Shown here in pieces: positions 1-5,246 of a stretch of 5,270 nucleotides of DNA; position 1 is the first letter of the stretch, and each line of letters begins with the position of its first letter. The position numbers and the translations under genes are program-made. This DNA comes from an uncultured Pseudomonadota bacterium (GTDB lineage: Bacteria; SAR324; NAC60-12). The stretch spans positions 1 to 5,270 of the forward strand of contig CAJXNF010000239.1 in NCBI GenBank assembly GCA_913056375.1, in the 5' to 3' direction. The notes under the pieces were generated by a model. It did not search any database. It had not been told where the DNA came from and worked only from the letters and a program-made list of their open reading frames with translations.

Positions 1-142
1 TGAAGCCGAAAAACTAGGGTTCAAAGCCATCTTCATTGCCTCAACCGCAACAGACGCGAGTCAAAAAAGAAGCATCCGGGTGATCCAGGTCGCTAAGATC
101 GAAGAAGTAATCGCTAAAATCTTCGCTAAGGCGCAGGGTTAG
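1..142 (+). CDS. radA: C-terminal end of a RadA/Sms-like DNA repair protein (partial)
   Basis: Reading from base 2, an open frame of 46 codons runs in from the left edge and stops at TAG 140-142. The peptide begins EAEKLGFKAIFIAS and later reads IRVIQVAKIEEVIAKIF. This pattern, a helix with E-A-x-K-L-G-F followed by a strand, then a short strand with V-x-K-I-E-E-V and a final helix, is how the Lon-protease-like C-terminal domain of RadA/Sms ends in many bacteria. RadA is a cytosolic RecA-like ATPase that drives branch migration during recombinational repair. Only the extreme C-terminus is present, so the zinc finger, Walker and KNRFG motifs cannot be checked and the assignment rests on the tail alone. 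The tail has a short extension (AKAQG) after the usual end. The gene converges on the aldo-keto reductase gene and overlaps its last 17 bases, so its transcript must run into that gene. Confidence 0.65.
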   Translation, partial: EAEKLGFKAIFIASTATDASQKRSIRVIQVAKIEEVIAKIFAKAQG

Positions 143-1172
143 GGTGCGTTTGATGCACCGCTTCAATTTGTGCTACCACCTCATCGCTCAATTCAATAGC
201 TATGCTCTCGATGTTTTCTATCAACTGCGGCATAGTGGTAGCCCCAATAATGGTAGAGGTCACAAAAGGTTTAGTTCTCAGATAGGCAAGCGCCATTTGA
301 GGAAGAGACAAATTATGCTCTCTAGCAATCTCAGCATAGGCTTCAGTAGCCGAAGTCGCAACCGGACCGCTGTAACGACTGTAATTCGGAAAGAGCGTCA
401 CCCTTGCGTCTTTAGGTGCTTTACCGCCAAGATACTTGCCTGAAAGCACTCCAAAACCTAATGGTGAGTACGGAAGTAATCCAATGTTTTCTCTGTGACT
501 CACCTCAGCCAGTCCCACCTCATAAAGGCGATTCAACAAACTATAGGGGTTTTGCACGGTAATCATTTTAGGCAAAGAGCTGTCTTTCTTGTGCTCTTCA
601 ATAAAACGCATCACACCCCAAGGGGTCTCGTTTGAAAGGCCAACATGGCGGATGCGTCCGGCCTTGATATGCGCAGCGAGCGCCGTTAATACCTCGTAAA
701 TATTGTCCTTCCACTCGTCTGTTTCAAAGGCCTCAGACGGATAGTCACGCTTGCCAAAGAAATTCGTGTTACGCGTGGGCCAATGCAATTGATAGAGATC
801 GATATAATCCGTCTGCAGGCGCTTCAAGCTATTACCTATCGCTTCGTCTATACCTTCAGGCGTAAACCCGGTGGTGCGAATATGTTTGGTAAAAGGAGCC
901 TTGCCGGCGATCTTGGTAGCGAGTATTAGCTCTGATCGCTTGCCGTTCGCTTTTAACCAATTTCCGATGATTCGCTCGGTATCCCCGTAGAGCTCAGGAA
1001 GGGTTGGTACGGGATACAACTCAGCGGTATCCCAGAACTGGATGCCTTTGTCAAAGGCATAGCTCATTTGCTCAAATCCTTGTTCTTGAGTGTTTTGGCG
1101 ACCCCAAGTCATGGTTCCTAAGCAAATCGTCGAAACATAGAGGCCAGTTCGGCCTAGGGGTGGATATTCCAT
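126..1172 (-). CDS. tas: Tas-like NADPH-dependent aldo-keto reductase
   Basis: A complete 348-residue aldo-keto reductase, near the roughly 346 residues of E. coli Tas. It is a cytosolic (beta/alpha)8 barrel expected to reduce aldehydes or ketones with NAD(P)H. The catalytic tetrad is visible: Asp48 (WDTAELYP), Tyr53, Lys87 (ATKIAGK) and His130 (LYQLHWP). Cofactor-site signatures follow: GLSNET (178-183), VQNPYSLLNR (206-215), YSPLGFGVLSGKY (235-247) and IIGATTMPQLIEN (308-320). The run AELYPVP and the ending EAVHQTHPNPAP are specific to the Tas subgroup, whose E. coli member was found as a suppressor of tyrosine auxotrophy; the natural substrate is unknown. An AGAGGA ribosome site (1180-1185) sits 7 bases before the ATG and supports this start. 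The gene lies 36 bases downstream of the pentapeptide-repeat gene on the same strand, with no visible terminator between, so co-transcription is likely. Its 3' end overlaps the radA-like gene by 17 bases. Confidence 0.93.
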   Translation of the reverse strand: MEYPPLGRTGLYVSTICLGTMTWGRQNTQEQGFEQMSYAFDKGIQFWDTAELYPVPTLPELYGDTERIIGNWLKANGKRSELILATKIAGKAPFTKHIRTTGFTPEGIDEAIGNSLKRLQTDYIDLYQLHWPTRNTNFFGKRDYPSEAFETDEWKDNIYEVLTALAAHIKAGRIRHVGLSNETPWGVMRFIEEHKKDSSLPKMITVQNPYSLLNRLYEVGLAEVSHRENIGLLPYSPLGFGVLSGKYLGGKAPKDARVTLFPNYSRYSGPVATSATEAYAEIAREHNLSLPQMALAYLRTKPFVTSTIIGATTMPQLIENIESIAIELSDEVVAQIEAVHQTHPNPAP

Positions 1173-1208
1173 TTTTGAGTCCTCTCAGGAAGGTACTACA
1201 GAGAAAGA

Positions 1209-1688
1209 TTACTGACCTGTAAGGTTACAACCACTATATTCGACATGCCCATCGGGCATAACTGTATTGCAAAGCTTGGCACCCAGCATCGAAGCACCTG
1301 TCAACTTCGCTTTCTCCAAATTAGCACCATCAAAGTTTGCACCTTGTAGATTAGCGTTCTCTAGGTTTGCTCCACGCAAATCCGTACCCTGGAAACTGGC
1401 ACTCCTCAGGTCTGCACCCATCAACTTGGCACCTTGGAGGTATGCTCTCTGGAAATTGACTCGTTGTAGGAAAGCAATCTGTAAATCTACATCCCATAGG
1501 TTTGCACGCTGAAGGTTGCTATCAACCAACACAGCGCCCTTCAAATTCTCATTTCTCAGATTCATGTCCGACAAGTCACATTCCAGACAACGTTTCGTTT
1601 GCATCAACCGATCAAAGTGGGCCTGGTTGAAGGCCCAGGCTATCGTACCCAGCCAAAAGCTAAGGAAAACAAGGATTGTCCTTTTCAT
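1209..1688 (-). CDS. Exported pentapeptide-repeat protein
   Basis: A 159-residue protein. Residues 1-19 form a Sec signal peptide: MKR, then a hydrophobic stretch, then AWA, with cleavage expected after Ala19. There is no lipobox cysteine, so the mature protein should be periplasmic or secreted. From about residue 37 to 141 every fifth residue is Leu, Phe or Met (L39, L44, L49 and so on to L139), with A/D/N before it. This gives 21 uninterrupted pentapeptide repeats, enough for about five turns of a right-handed quadrilateral beta-helix. Cys34 and Cys37 lie just before the helix, and Cys140 and Cys154 flank the MPDGHVEYSGC tail. The TKRCLECDL entry and CNxxMPDG...SGC tail recur in pentapeptide proteins of other bacteria. 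Such folds act as scaffolds, and some cytosolic ones mimic DNA to protect gyrase; export argues against that here, so the function is unknown. An AGGA ribosome site precedes the ATG by about 6 bases. The gene lies 36 bases upstream of tas and 142 bases downstream of cysK, all on one strand. Confidence 0.9.
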   Translation of the reverse strand: MKRTILVFLSFWLGTIAWAFNQAHFDRLMQTKRCLECDLSDMNLRNENLKGAVLVDSNLQRANLWDVDLQIAFLQRVNFQRAYLQGAKLMGADLRSASFQGTDLRGANLENANLQGANFDGANLEKAKLTGASMLGAKLCNTVMPDGHVEYSGCNLTGQ

Positions 1689-1806
1689 GAGGTGTCCTGT
1701 TGAATGGATGAATTGTTGGATTGCACCGCATCAGAAACCTGCGATTTCAGTTCTGTGGCAAGCGAGCAAAGAACAAACCGATCTCCCCCAGAATGGCAGA
1801 ACAATG

Positions 1807-1822
1807 CTGATTTTAAGATCAG
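1807..1822 (-). terminator. Weak hairpin just after the cysteine synthase gene
   Basis: Nine bases past the cysK-like stop codon there is a 5-bp stem (CTGAT/ATCAG) with a 6-base loop. On the minus strand it is followed by CATTGTTCTG, which is not a convincing U-tract. It could slow or end the cysK transcript, but the stem is short. The rest of the 142-base gap (1689-1830) holds only the ribosome site of the pentapeptide gene. I see no clear -35/-10 pair there, so read-through from cysK cannot be ruled out. Confidence 0.2.
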
Positions 1823-1830
1823 TAATCCTT

Positions 1831-2916
1831 TCAAGCTTCGGGCATCTGGTAACCAGGAGTAGACTTTGAAAGCGCAACCTCTTCCTCCGTCATATCTTCG
1901 CTGATCCCTTCAAAAAGTGGAGATGACAGGTACCGCTCTCCAGTATCCGGCAGCATGCAGAGAATGACAGATCCAGGCTCTGCTTGCTGCGCAATCTGAA
2001 TCGCAACGGCAAAGGATGAACCACCTGAAATCCCAGTGAAGATTCCTTCCTGGGCAGCTAGCTTACGAGACCACTCAATGCCTGCTGCCCCAGCAACCGG
2101 GACCAATTCATCAAACAGTTTATTATCGATCGATTCTTGTAGTACCAGTGGGATGAAGTCCGGTGTCCAACCTTGGATTGGATGTGGTTCAAAGTGAGGG
2201 TGACTCACAGCAGGAGAGCCATCCGCATCACGTTGTTGAACATGTCCACTACCAACAATCTGAGCGTTGGCCGGCTCACTGAGGATGATCTTCGTTTCTG
2301 GACGTTCCCTGCGCAGTACCCGAGCAACACCAGTGACCGTTCCACCGGTGCCATATCCAGTGACCCAATAGTCCAAACGCTCCCCAGCAAAATCAGCCAT
2401 GATCTCACGGGCGGTTGTGTTTTCATGAATGTCAGCGTTGTCCTTGGTTTCAAACTGGTGTGCCAGGAACCATCCGTTAGCTTCTGCGAGTTCCACTGCT
2501 TTCTTGTACATCCCGAAGCCTTTTTGCGCTCTCGGTGTAAGAACAACTTTTGCTCCCAGGAAACGCATCAACTTCCGTCTTTCGATTGAGAAGCTATCCG
2601 CCATTGTCACTACCAAGGGATAGCCTTTAGCCGCACACACCATCGCAAGGCCAATCCCAGTATTCCCACTGGTTGCCTCCACCACAGTTTGTCCTGGCTT
2701 CAGTTCACCCCGCTTTTCAGCTTCTTCAATGATACTGATCGCCAAGCGATCCTTAACGGAAGCAGCCGGATTGAAGGCTTCCGCTTTTACATAGAGCCGC
2801 ACTCCCTCCGGAGCTAGTTTGTTGATTCGAATACAGGGAGTATTGCCGATCGTGTCAACAATCGAATCATAGAGACGTCCCTGACCGTTAGTACTTCGTT
2901 TATTATTAATTGCCAT
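1831..2916 (-). CDS. cysK: PLP-dependent cysteine synthase (O-acetylserine sulfhydrylase family)
   Basis: A 361-residue fold-type II PLP enzyme expected to make L-cysteine from an activated serine (O-acetylserine or O-phosphoserine) and sulfide in the cytosol. The Schiff-base lysine is Lys55 in NPAASVKDR. The substrate loop TSGNTG is at 82-87, the phosphate-binding GTGGT at 189-193, the pyridine-nitrogen serine probably Ser297 in GIFTGISGGS, and the closing PDTGERYLS motif at 323-331. It is about 40 residues longer than typical CysK (around 320). The extra length comes from a 14-residue N-terminal extension, an insertion of roughly 20 residues around 221-244 between the SEP and IQGWTPDF motifs, and a longer acidic C-terminus. 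NPAASVKDR resembles CysM-like or plant-like enzymes rather than enteric CysK, so donor specificity is open. Cystathionine beta-synthase is unlikely because there is no CBS domain. An AGGAGA ribosome site 5 bases before the ATG fixes the start. The gene is divergent from the MATE exporter. Confidence 0.92.
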   Translation of the reverse strand: MAINNKRSTNGQGRLYDSIVDTIGNTPCIRINKLAPEGVRLYVKAEAFNPAASVKDRLAISIIEEAEKRGELKPGQTVVEATSGNTGIGLAMVCAAKGYPLVVTMADSFSIERRKLMRFLGAKVVLTPRAQKGFGMYKKAVELAEANGWFLAHQFETKDNADIHENTTAREIMADFAGERLDYWVTGYGTGGTVTGVARVLRRERPETKIILSEPANAQIVGSGHVQQRDADGSPAVSHPHFEPHPIQGWTPDFIPLVLQESIDNKLFDELVPVAGAAGIEWSRKLAAQEGIFTGISGGSSFAVAIQIAQQAEPGSVILCMLPDTGERYLSSPLFEGISEDMTEEEVALSKSTPGYQMPEA

Positions 2917-2921
2917 GAATT

Positions 2922-2930
2922 TCTCCTCTC
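2922..2930 (-). promoter_or_regulatory. Strong Shine-Dalgarno site of the cysteine synthase gene
   Basis: The minus strand reads GAGAGGAGA, with GGAG ending 6 bases before the ATG at 2914-2916. It is a near-ideal ribosome-binding site. It supports the start that includes the 14-residue N-terminal extension, rather than an internal one. Confidence 0.75.
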
Positions 2931-3007
2931 AATGAAAATAATGAAGCTTTATTTGGCCAAGTTGGTAACAACAAGACGAACGGGAAGCAAGCACAATTCT
3001 TGATTCC

Positions 3008-3060
3008 TCCGCCAAAACCACCTCTGTTCTCAACAGGCTAGGTGGCTGGATTTGGCTGGA
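3008..3060. promoter_or_regulatory. Nested interrupted inverted repeat in the divergent spacer
   Basis: Between the divergent cysK-like and MATE genes a series of complementary blocks closes on itself: TCC (3008-3010)/GGA (3058-3060), GCCAAA (3011-3016)/TTTGGC (3051-3056), CCACCT (3018-3023)/AGGTGG (3040-3045) and CTGTT (3024-3028)/AACAG (3032-3036) around a CTC loop. The gaps are bulges on one side: GCT at 3037-3039, CTGGA at 3046-3050, and single bases. About 20 base pairs form in 53 bases. No T-run follows on either strand, so it is not a plain terminator. It could be a folded leader of either transcript, a double operator, or a small RNA. It starts 92 bases from the cysK ATG and ends 109 bases before the MATE ATG. 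The pairing is seen; the role is inferred. Confidence 0.4.
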
Positions 3061-3089
3061 CTTTCCACAGGGCCCCTTCATCTTGGATT

Positions 3090-3110
3090 TTTCTTCCTGC
3101 AAGAAATTTT
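3090..3110 (+). terminator. Small hairpin with T-run upstream of the MATE gene
   Basis: A 6-bp stem TTTCTT/AAGAAA (3090-3095 with 3101-3106) encloses the loop CCTGC and is followed by TTTT at 3107-3110. The arrangement resembles a weak intrinsic terminator or attenuator 60 bases before the MATE start codon. The stem is A/T-rich and so weak, and the similarity may be chance in a pyrimidine-rich spacer. Confidence 0.2.
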
Positions 3111-3169
3111 GCTCCCCCTTTTCACACACCGCGCTTTTACGCATCAGTTGAGTTCGAGTTTTAGCTCTT

Positions 3170-4531
3170 ATGAACGCTACTCCGATCATTCAGGAAAGCC
3201 GAGTATTGCTGCGCATCGGATTACCCGTTGTCATTTCAGGAGTGCTCAACCTCTCCATGCAGTTCGTCGATACTGTGATGACTGGGCATGCTGGCCCAAA
3301 TGAATTGGCTGCGGTGGCTTCAGCCAGCGCCTTGTTCCATCCAATTGTTTGCTTGGGTATCGGAGTGATGGTGGCCCTGACACCCATCGTGGCTCAGTTG
3401 GAAGGAGCGGGCCGCATCAGAAAAATTGGTCCCAATGTTCGACAAGGCATTTGGATTAGCCTGCTACTGGCTTTGCTGAGTATGCTGTTGCTCCCTTATT
3501 TGAGTAACGTGTTGCTCTGGATGGACTATGAACCAGAGGTTGTCAGCATCACGGATGGCTATCTGGAGGCAATCATTTGGGGACTACCTGCAGCTTTTGC
3601 CTTTCTAGCCATCCGACATAGTCTTGATGGTCTTGGCATCACTCGACCTTGTATGTACCTGACTCTCCTTGGTCTGGGAGTCAATATTATTGGCAACTAC
3701 ACTTTGATTTTTGGAAACTTCGGCTTCCCAAGAATGGGAGCTGTGGGGGCAGGATGGACGACAACCATTGCACACTGGGTCATTCTGATTGGGGCACTCA
3801 TCTATCTTCAAACTAGTCAAAGAACCGGAACTATTCGCTTTCTCAGCCGCTTTGATTGGCCCACCTGGAGCTATTGGCGAGAGATTTTGAGGATCGGCAT
3901 TCCAAGTGGGCTCAGTTTTGGGGCAGAGGTCTGTATGTTCACCGTTGTGGCTCTCATGATGGGGAAGTTTGGAGTAACCGCTCTTGCTGCACACCAAATT
4001 TCTATTAACGTAGCAGCACTGACCTTTATGATTCCCATGGGAATCTCAGCCGCAATCACTCAGCGTGTAGGAAATGCAGTTGGTCAAAAGAATTGGAAAG
4101 AAGTACGTTTTCGTGGGTGGCTTGGAGTGGGAGTTTGCGTTGGTGTCATGAGCCTGACCGCCAGCATCTTCATCCTATTTCCAGAATCGATCATCGGGCT
4201 CTATACCAGTGATAATGCTGTCACTGATTTAGCAACAAACATCCTTTGGATGGCAGCCTTGTTTCAACTCTCTGATGGCTTGCAAGTCTCTTCAATGAGC
4301 GCCTTGCGAGGACTGAAAGATACCCGTATTCCCCTGCTGACCAATTTGTTCTCTTACTGGCCTGTGGGGATGGGGTTGGCTTATCTCTTTGGATTTGTAT
4401 GGGAGTGGGGTGTAATCAGTGTCTGGGGTGGTCTGATCGCAGGATTAAGCGTAGCAGCTATCCTGCATAGCCTGAGGTTTTACTTGCTCTCCCAAGTACA
4501 TATTCCGGAGCCACAGTATGCCCAAACATGA
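3170..4531 (+). CDS. norM: NorM-type MATE family multidrug/cation antiporter
   Basis: A 453-residue inner-membrane protein, matching the roughly 457 residues of NorM/MdtK. It should expel cationic drugs or dyes in exchange for Na+ or H+. About twelve membrane segments can be seen, at roughly 13-34, 46-70, 93-117, 132-150, 160-182, 191-213, 238-262, 275-297, 317-337, 353-375, 386-408 and 414-438. The two halves are visibly related: LRIGLP at 14-19 and LRIGIP at 240-245 each open a bundle. Acidic residues lie in membrane segments where Vibrio cholerae NorM has its cation-site residues, each two positions earlier: Asp34 (D36), Glu253 (E255) and Asp369 (D371). FVDTVMTGHAG and the block from MGKFGVTALAAHQ to RVGNAVG are NorM signatures. 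The ATG is the first start after an in-frame TGA at 3149-3151. No good Shine-Dalgarno site precedes it, only GAG at 3156-3158, suggesting weak or regulated translation. It is divergent from cysK and convergent with the arrestin-like gene. Confidence 0.94.
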   Translation: MNATPIIQESRVLLRIGLPVVISGVLNLSMQFVDTVMTGHAGPNELAAVASASALFHPIVCLGIGVMVALTPIVAQLEGAGRIRKIGPNVRQGIWISLLLALLSMLLLPYLSNVLLWMDYEPEVVSITDGYLEAIIWGLPAAFAFLAIRHSLDGLGITRPCMYLTLLGLGVNIIGNYTLIFGNFGFPRMGAVGAGWTTTIAHWVILIGALIYLQTSQRTGTIRFLSRFDWPTWSYWREILRIGIPSGLSFGAEVCMFTVVALMMGKFGVTALAAHQISINVAALTFMIPMGISAAITQRVGNAVGQKNWKEVRFRGWLGVGVCVGVMSLTASIFILFPESIIGLYTSDNAVTDLATNILWMAALFQLSDGLQVSSMSALRGLKDTRIPLLTNLFSYWPVGMGLAYLFGFVWEWGVISVWGGLIAGLSVAAILHSLRFYLLSQVHIPEPQYAQT

Positions 4532-4560
4532 GCAAGTCTGCGTCTCTTCGCGGACTGCTC
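4530..4560 (+). terminator. Hairpin overlapping the MATE stop codon
   Basis: GAGCA (4530-4534) and GTCTGCG (4536-4542) pair with CGCGGAC (4549-4555) and TGCTC (4556-4560). The stem has 12 pairs including one U-G, one bulged A at 4535 and the loop TCTCTT. It begins inside the TGA stop codon. No proper T-run follows (GCTTAGCATT), so it may protect the mRNA 3' end or block convergent transcription rather than act as a classic intrinsic terminator. Confidence 0.45.
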
Positions 4561-4571
4561 GCTTAGCATTC

Positions 4572-4598
4572 AATCTATGTGAAGTGCCCACATAGATT
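4572..4598. terminator. Perfect 10-bp inverted repeat between convergent genes
   Basis: AATCTATGTG (4572-4581) and CACATAGATT (4589-4598) are exact reverse complements around a 7-base loop (AAGTGCC). On the plus strand TTTCAATCTTGTCT follows, a U-rich though interrupted tail, so it most likely ends the MATE transcript. On the minus strand the following GAATGCTAAGC is not U-rich, but the stem would still form after the arrestin-like gene. Its position in the 77-base gap between two converging stop codons fits a shared terminator. Confidence 0.55.
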
Positions 4599-4608
4599 TC
4601 AATCTTGT

Positions 4609-5079
4609 CTAGCCGATCTCAATCCAACCAGAATCTGGATCATTACCAAAGCAAGAAACACCCGCTTGCGCAAGATGGCTAAATTGGCAAAATCTGCCAC
4701 GGAAAGGATATTGCGCATTTTCTGGCAACTCTACCTCGATCTGCCAAGCATAGGTCTCATTTGCACTGAGTACCTTTTCCTCCAACTCGACCACATTTCT
4801 CAACTCAAAAGAAGTATGGGATGCTCGGACCAAGTCCGGACGAAAATCCACTTCACCTTGCCGGTCATAGACGATATCTGCCTCTAGCACCTCTACTTCT
4901 TCTACTCCTTTTGTAATCACATAGACATCCTCGGCCTTCAAATCAGCATCACCAACTTTCACGGTGATTTCATACTCATAACCGAAAAACTCTTCACTTG
5001 CAGTGGCTGATAGATGGACTTCAGCACCACCACCTGTGAGTGTGTTTTTCACCGATTTTAATTTATCCAAGAAACCCAT
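4609..5079 (-). CDS. Arrestin-fold (Spo0M-like) conserved protein
   Basis: A 156-residue protein with no signal peptide or membrane segment, so cytosolic. It begins MGFLDKLKS, an amphipathic start typical of Spo0M-type proteins, then a Gly-rich linker (TGGGAE, 15-20). The rest alternates charged and hydrophobic residues as in a beta-sandwich. ETYAWQIEVELPENAQYPFRGRF is split at 108-119 and 120-130, and the closing CFGNDPDSGW (143-152) resembles the strands that end arrestin-like domains (polar-P-x-x-Y/F-x-G-R followed by a strand and D-x-x-S). Spo0M of Bacillus and its relatives have this fold; their role outside sporulation is poorly understood, and arrestin folds usually bind partner proteins. 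This one is about the length of one and a half arrestin half-domains, shorter than Spo0M (around 258), so it may be a single-domain relative. A weak ribosome site (GTGAG) precedes the ATG by 6-7 bases. It is transcribed alone from the spacer to its right and converges on the MATE gene. Confidence 0.6.
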   Translation of the reverse strand: MGFLDKLKSVKNTLTGGGAEVHLSATASEEFFGYEYEITVKVGDADLKAEDVYVITKGVEEVEVLEADIVYDRQGEVDFRPDLVRASHTSFELRNVVELEEKVLSANETYAWQIEVELPENAQYPFRGRFCQFSHLAQAGVSCFGNDPDSGWIEIG

Positions 5080-5113
5080 ATTGTTCTCACAGAAAGGATT
5101 TGCAAACGAACAG

Positions 5114-5139
5114 TGGCCAGAAAACAGAAATTCTGACCA
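5114..5139. promoter_or_regulatory. Operator-like interrupted palindrome upstream of the arrestin-like gene
   Basis: TGGCCAGAA (5114-5122) and TTCTGACCA (5131-5139) are reverse complements at eight of nine positions, separated by 8 bases. The layout, TGGnCAGAA-N8-TTCTGnCCA, suits a dimeric repressor or activator site, or a 5' leader hairpin, 35 bases before the arrestin-like start codon. No regulator is encoded nearby, so the binding protein is unknown. Confidence 0.35.
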
Positions 5140-5155
5140 TGCAGAGAGAGGATTC

Positions 5156-5175
5156 GACCAAATAATTATTTAGTC
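5156..5175. promoter_or_regulatory. AT-rich palindrome with a possible minus-strand promoter
   Basis: AAATAATTATTT (5160-5171) is a perfect 12-bp palindrome, flanked by GAC and GTC after one mismatched position. On the minus strand TTGACT (5172-5177) matches five of six bases of a -35 box, and AATAAT inside the palindrome matches five of six of a -10 box. However, the two are not spaced 16-18 bases apart. It is the most promoter-like DNA upstream of the arrestin-like gene, but I cannot assign exact boxes. Confidence 0.25.
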
Positions 5176-5233
5176 AACTACGTGGTGTGCTATCGAGTAG
5201 CCAAATTCCAATTGAATTGTGTTCCGCAAACTT

Positions 5234-5242
5234 AGGAGGTGA
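5234..5242 (+). promoter_or_regulatory. Full-length Shine-Dalgarno sequence at the right edge
   Basis: AGGAGGTGA matches the complement of the 16S rRNA 3' end over nine bases. Seven bases after AGGAGG there is a TTG (5247-5249), followed by an open frame to the edge. No ATG follows, and the nearby GTG at 5249-5251 is stopped at once by TAG. It marks a possible plus-strand gene start. Confidence 0.35.
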
Positions 5243-5246
5243 ACCT

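Noticed and set aside
1267..1512. Plus-strand frame with a repetitive Leu-Ala-Pro pattern
   Set aside because: It is the antisense shadow of the pentapeptide-repeat gene, and the 15-base periodicity of that gene creates the apparent repeats.
1257..1640. DNA-level tandem repeat array
   Set aside because: The repetition is at amino-acid level with degenerate codons, fully explained by pentapeptide repeats, and is not a mobile or CRISPR-type array.
2173..2623. Overlapping open frames on both strands inside the cysteine synthase gene
   Set aside because: The cysteine synthase frame is complete with all active-site motifs. The other frames show no protein-like features.
2929..3189. Open frame of 86 codons on the minus strand in the cysK-MATE spacer
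   Set aside because: The translation has no recognisable family pattern, its start lies inside the MATE coding region, and it would cover the whole divergent spacer. Chance openness is the better explanation.
3605..4059. Minus-strand open frames inside the MATE gene
   Set aside because: They are antisense to a well-supported membrane protein and are polar, low-pattern sequences without ribosome sites.
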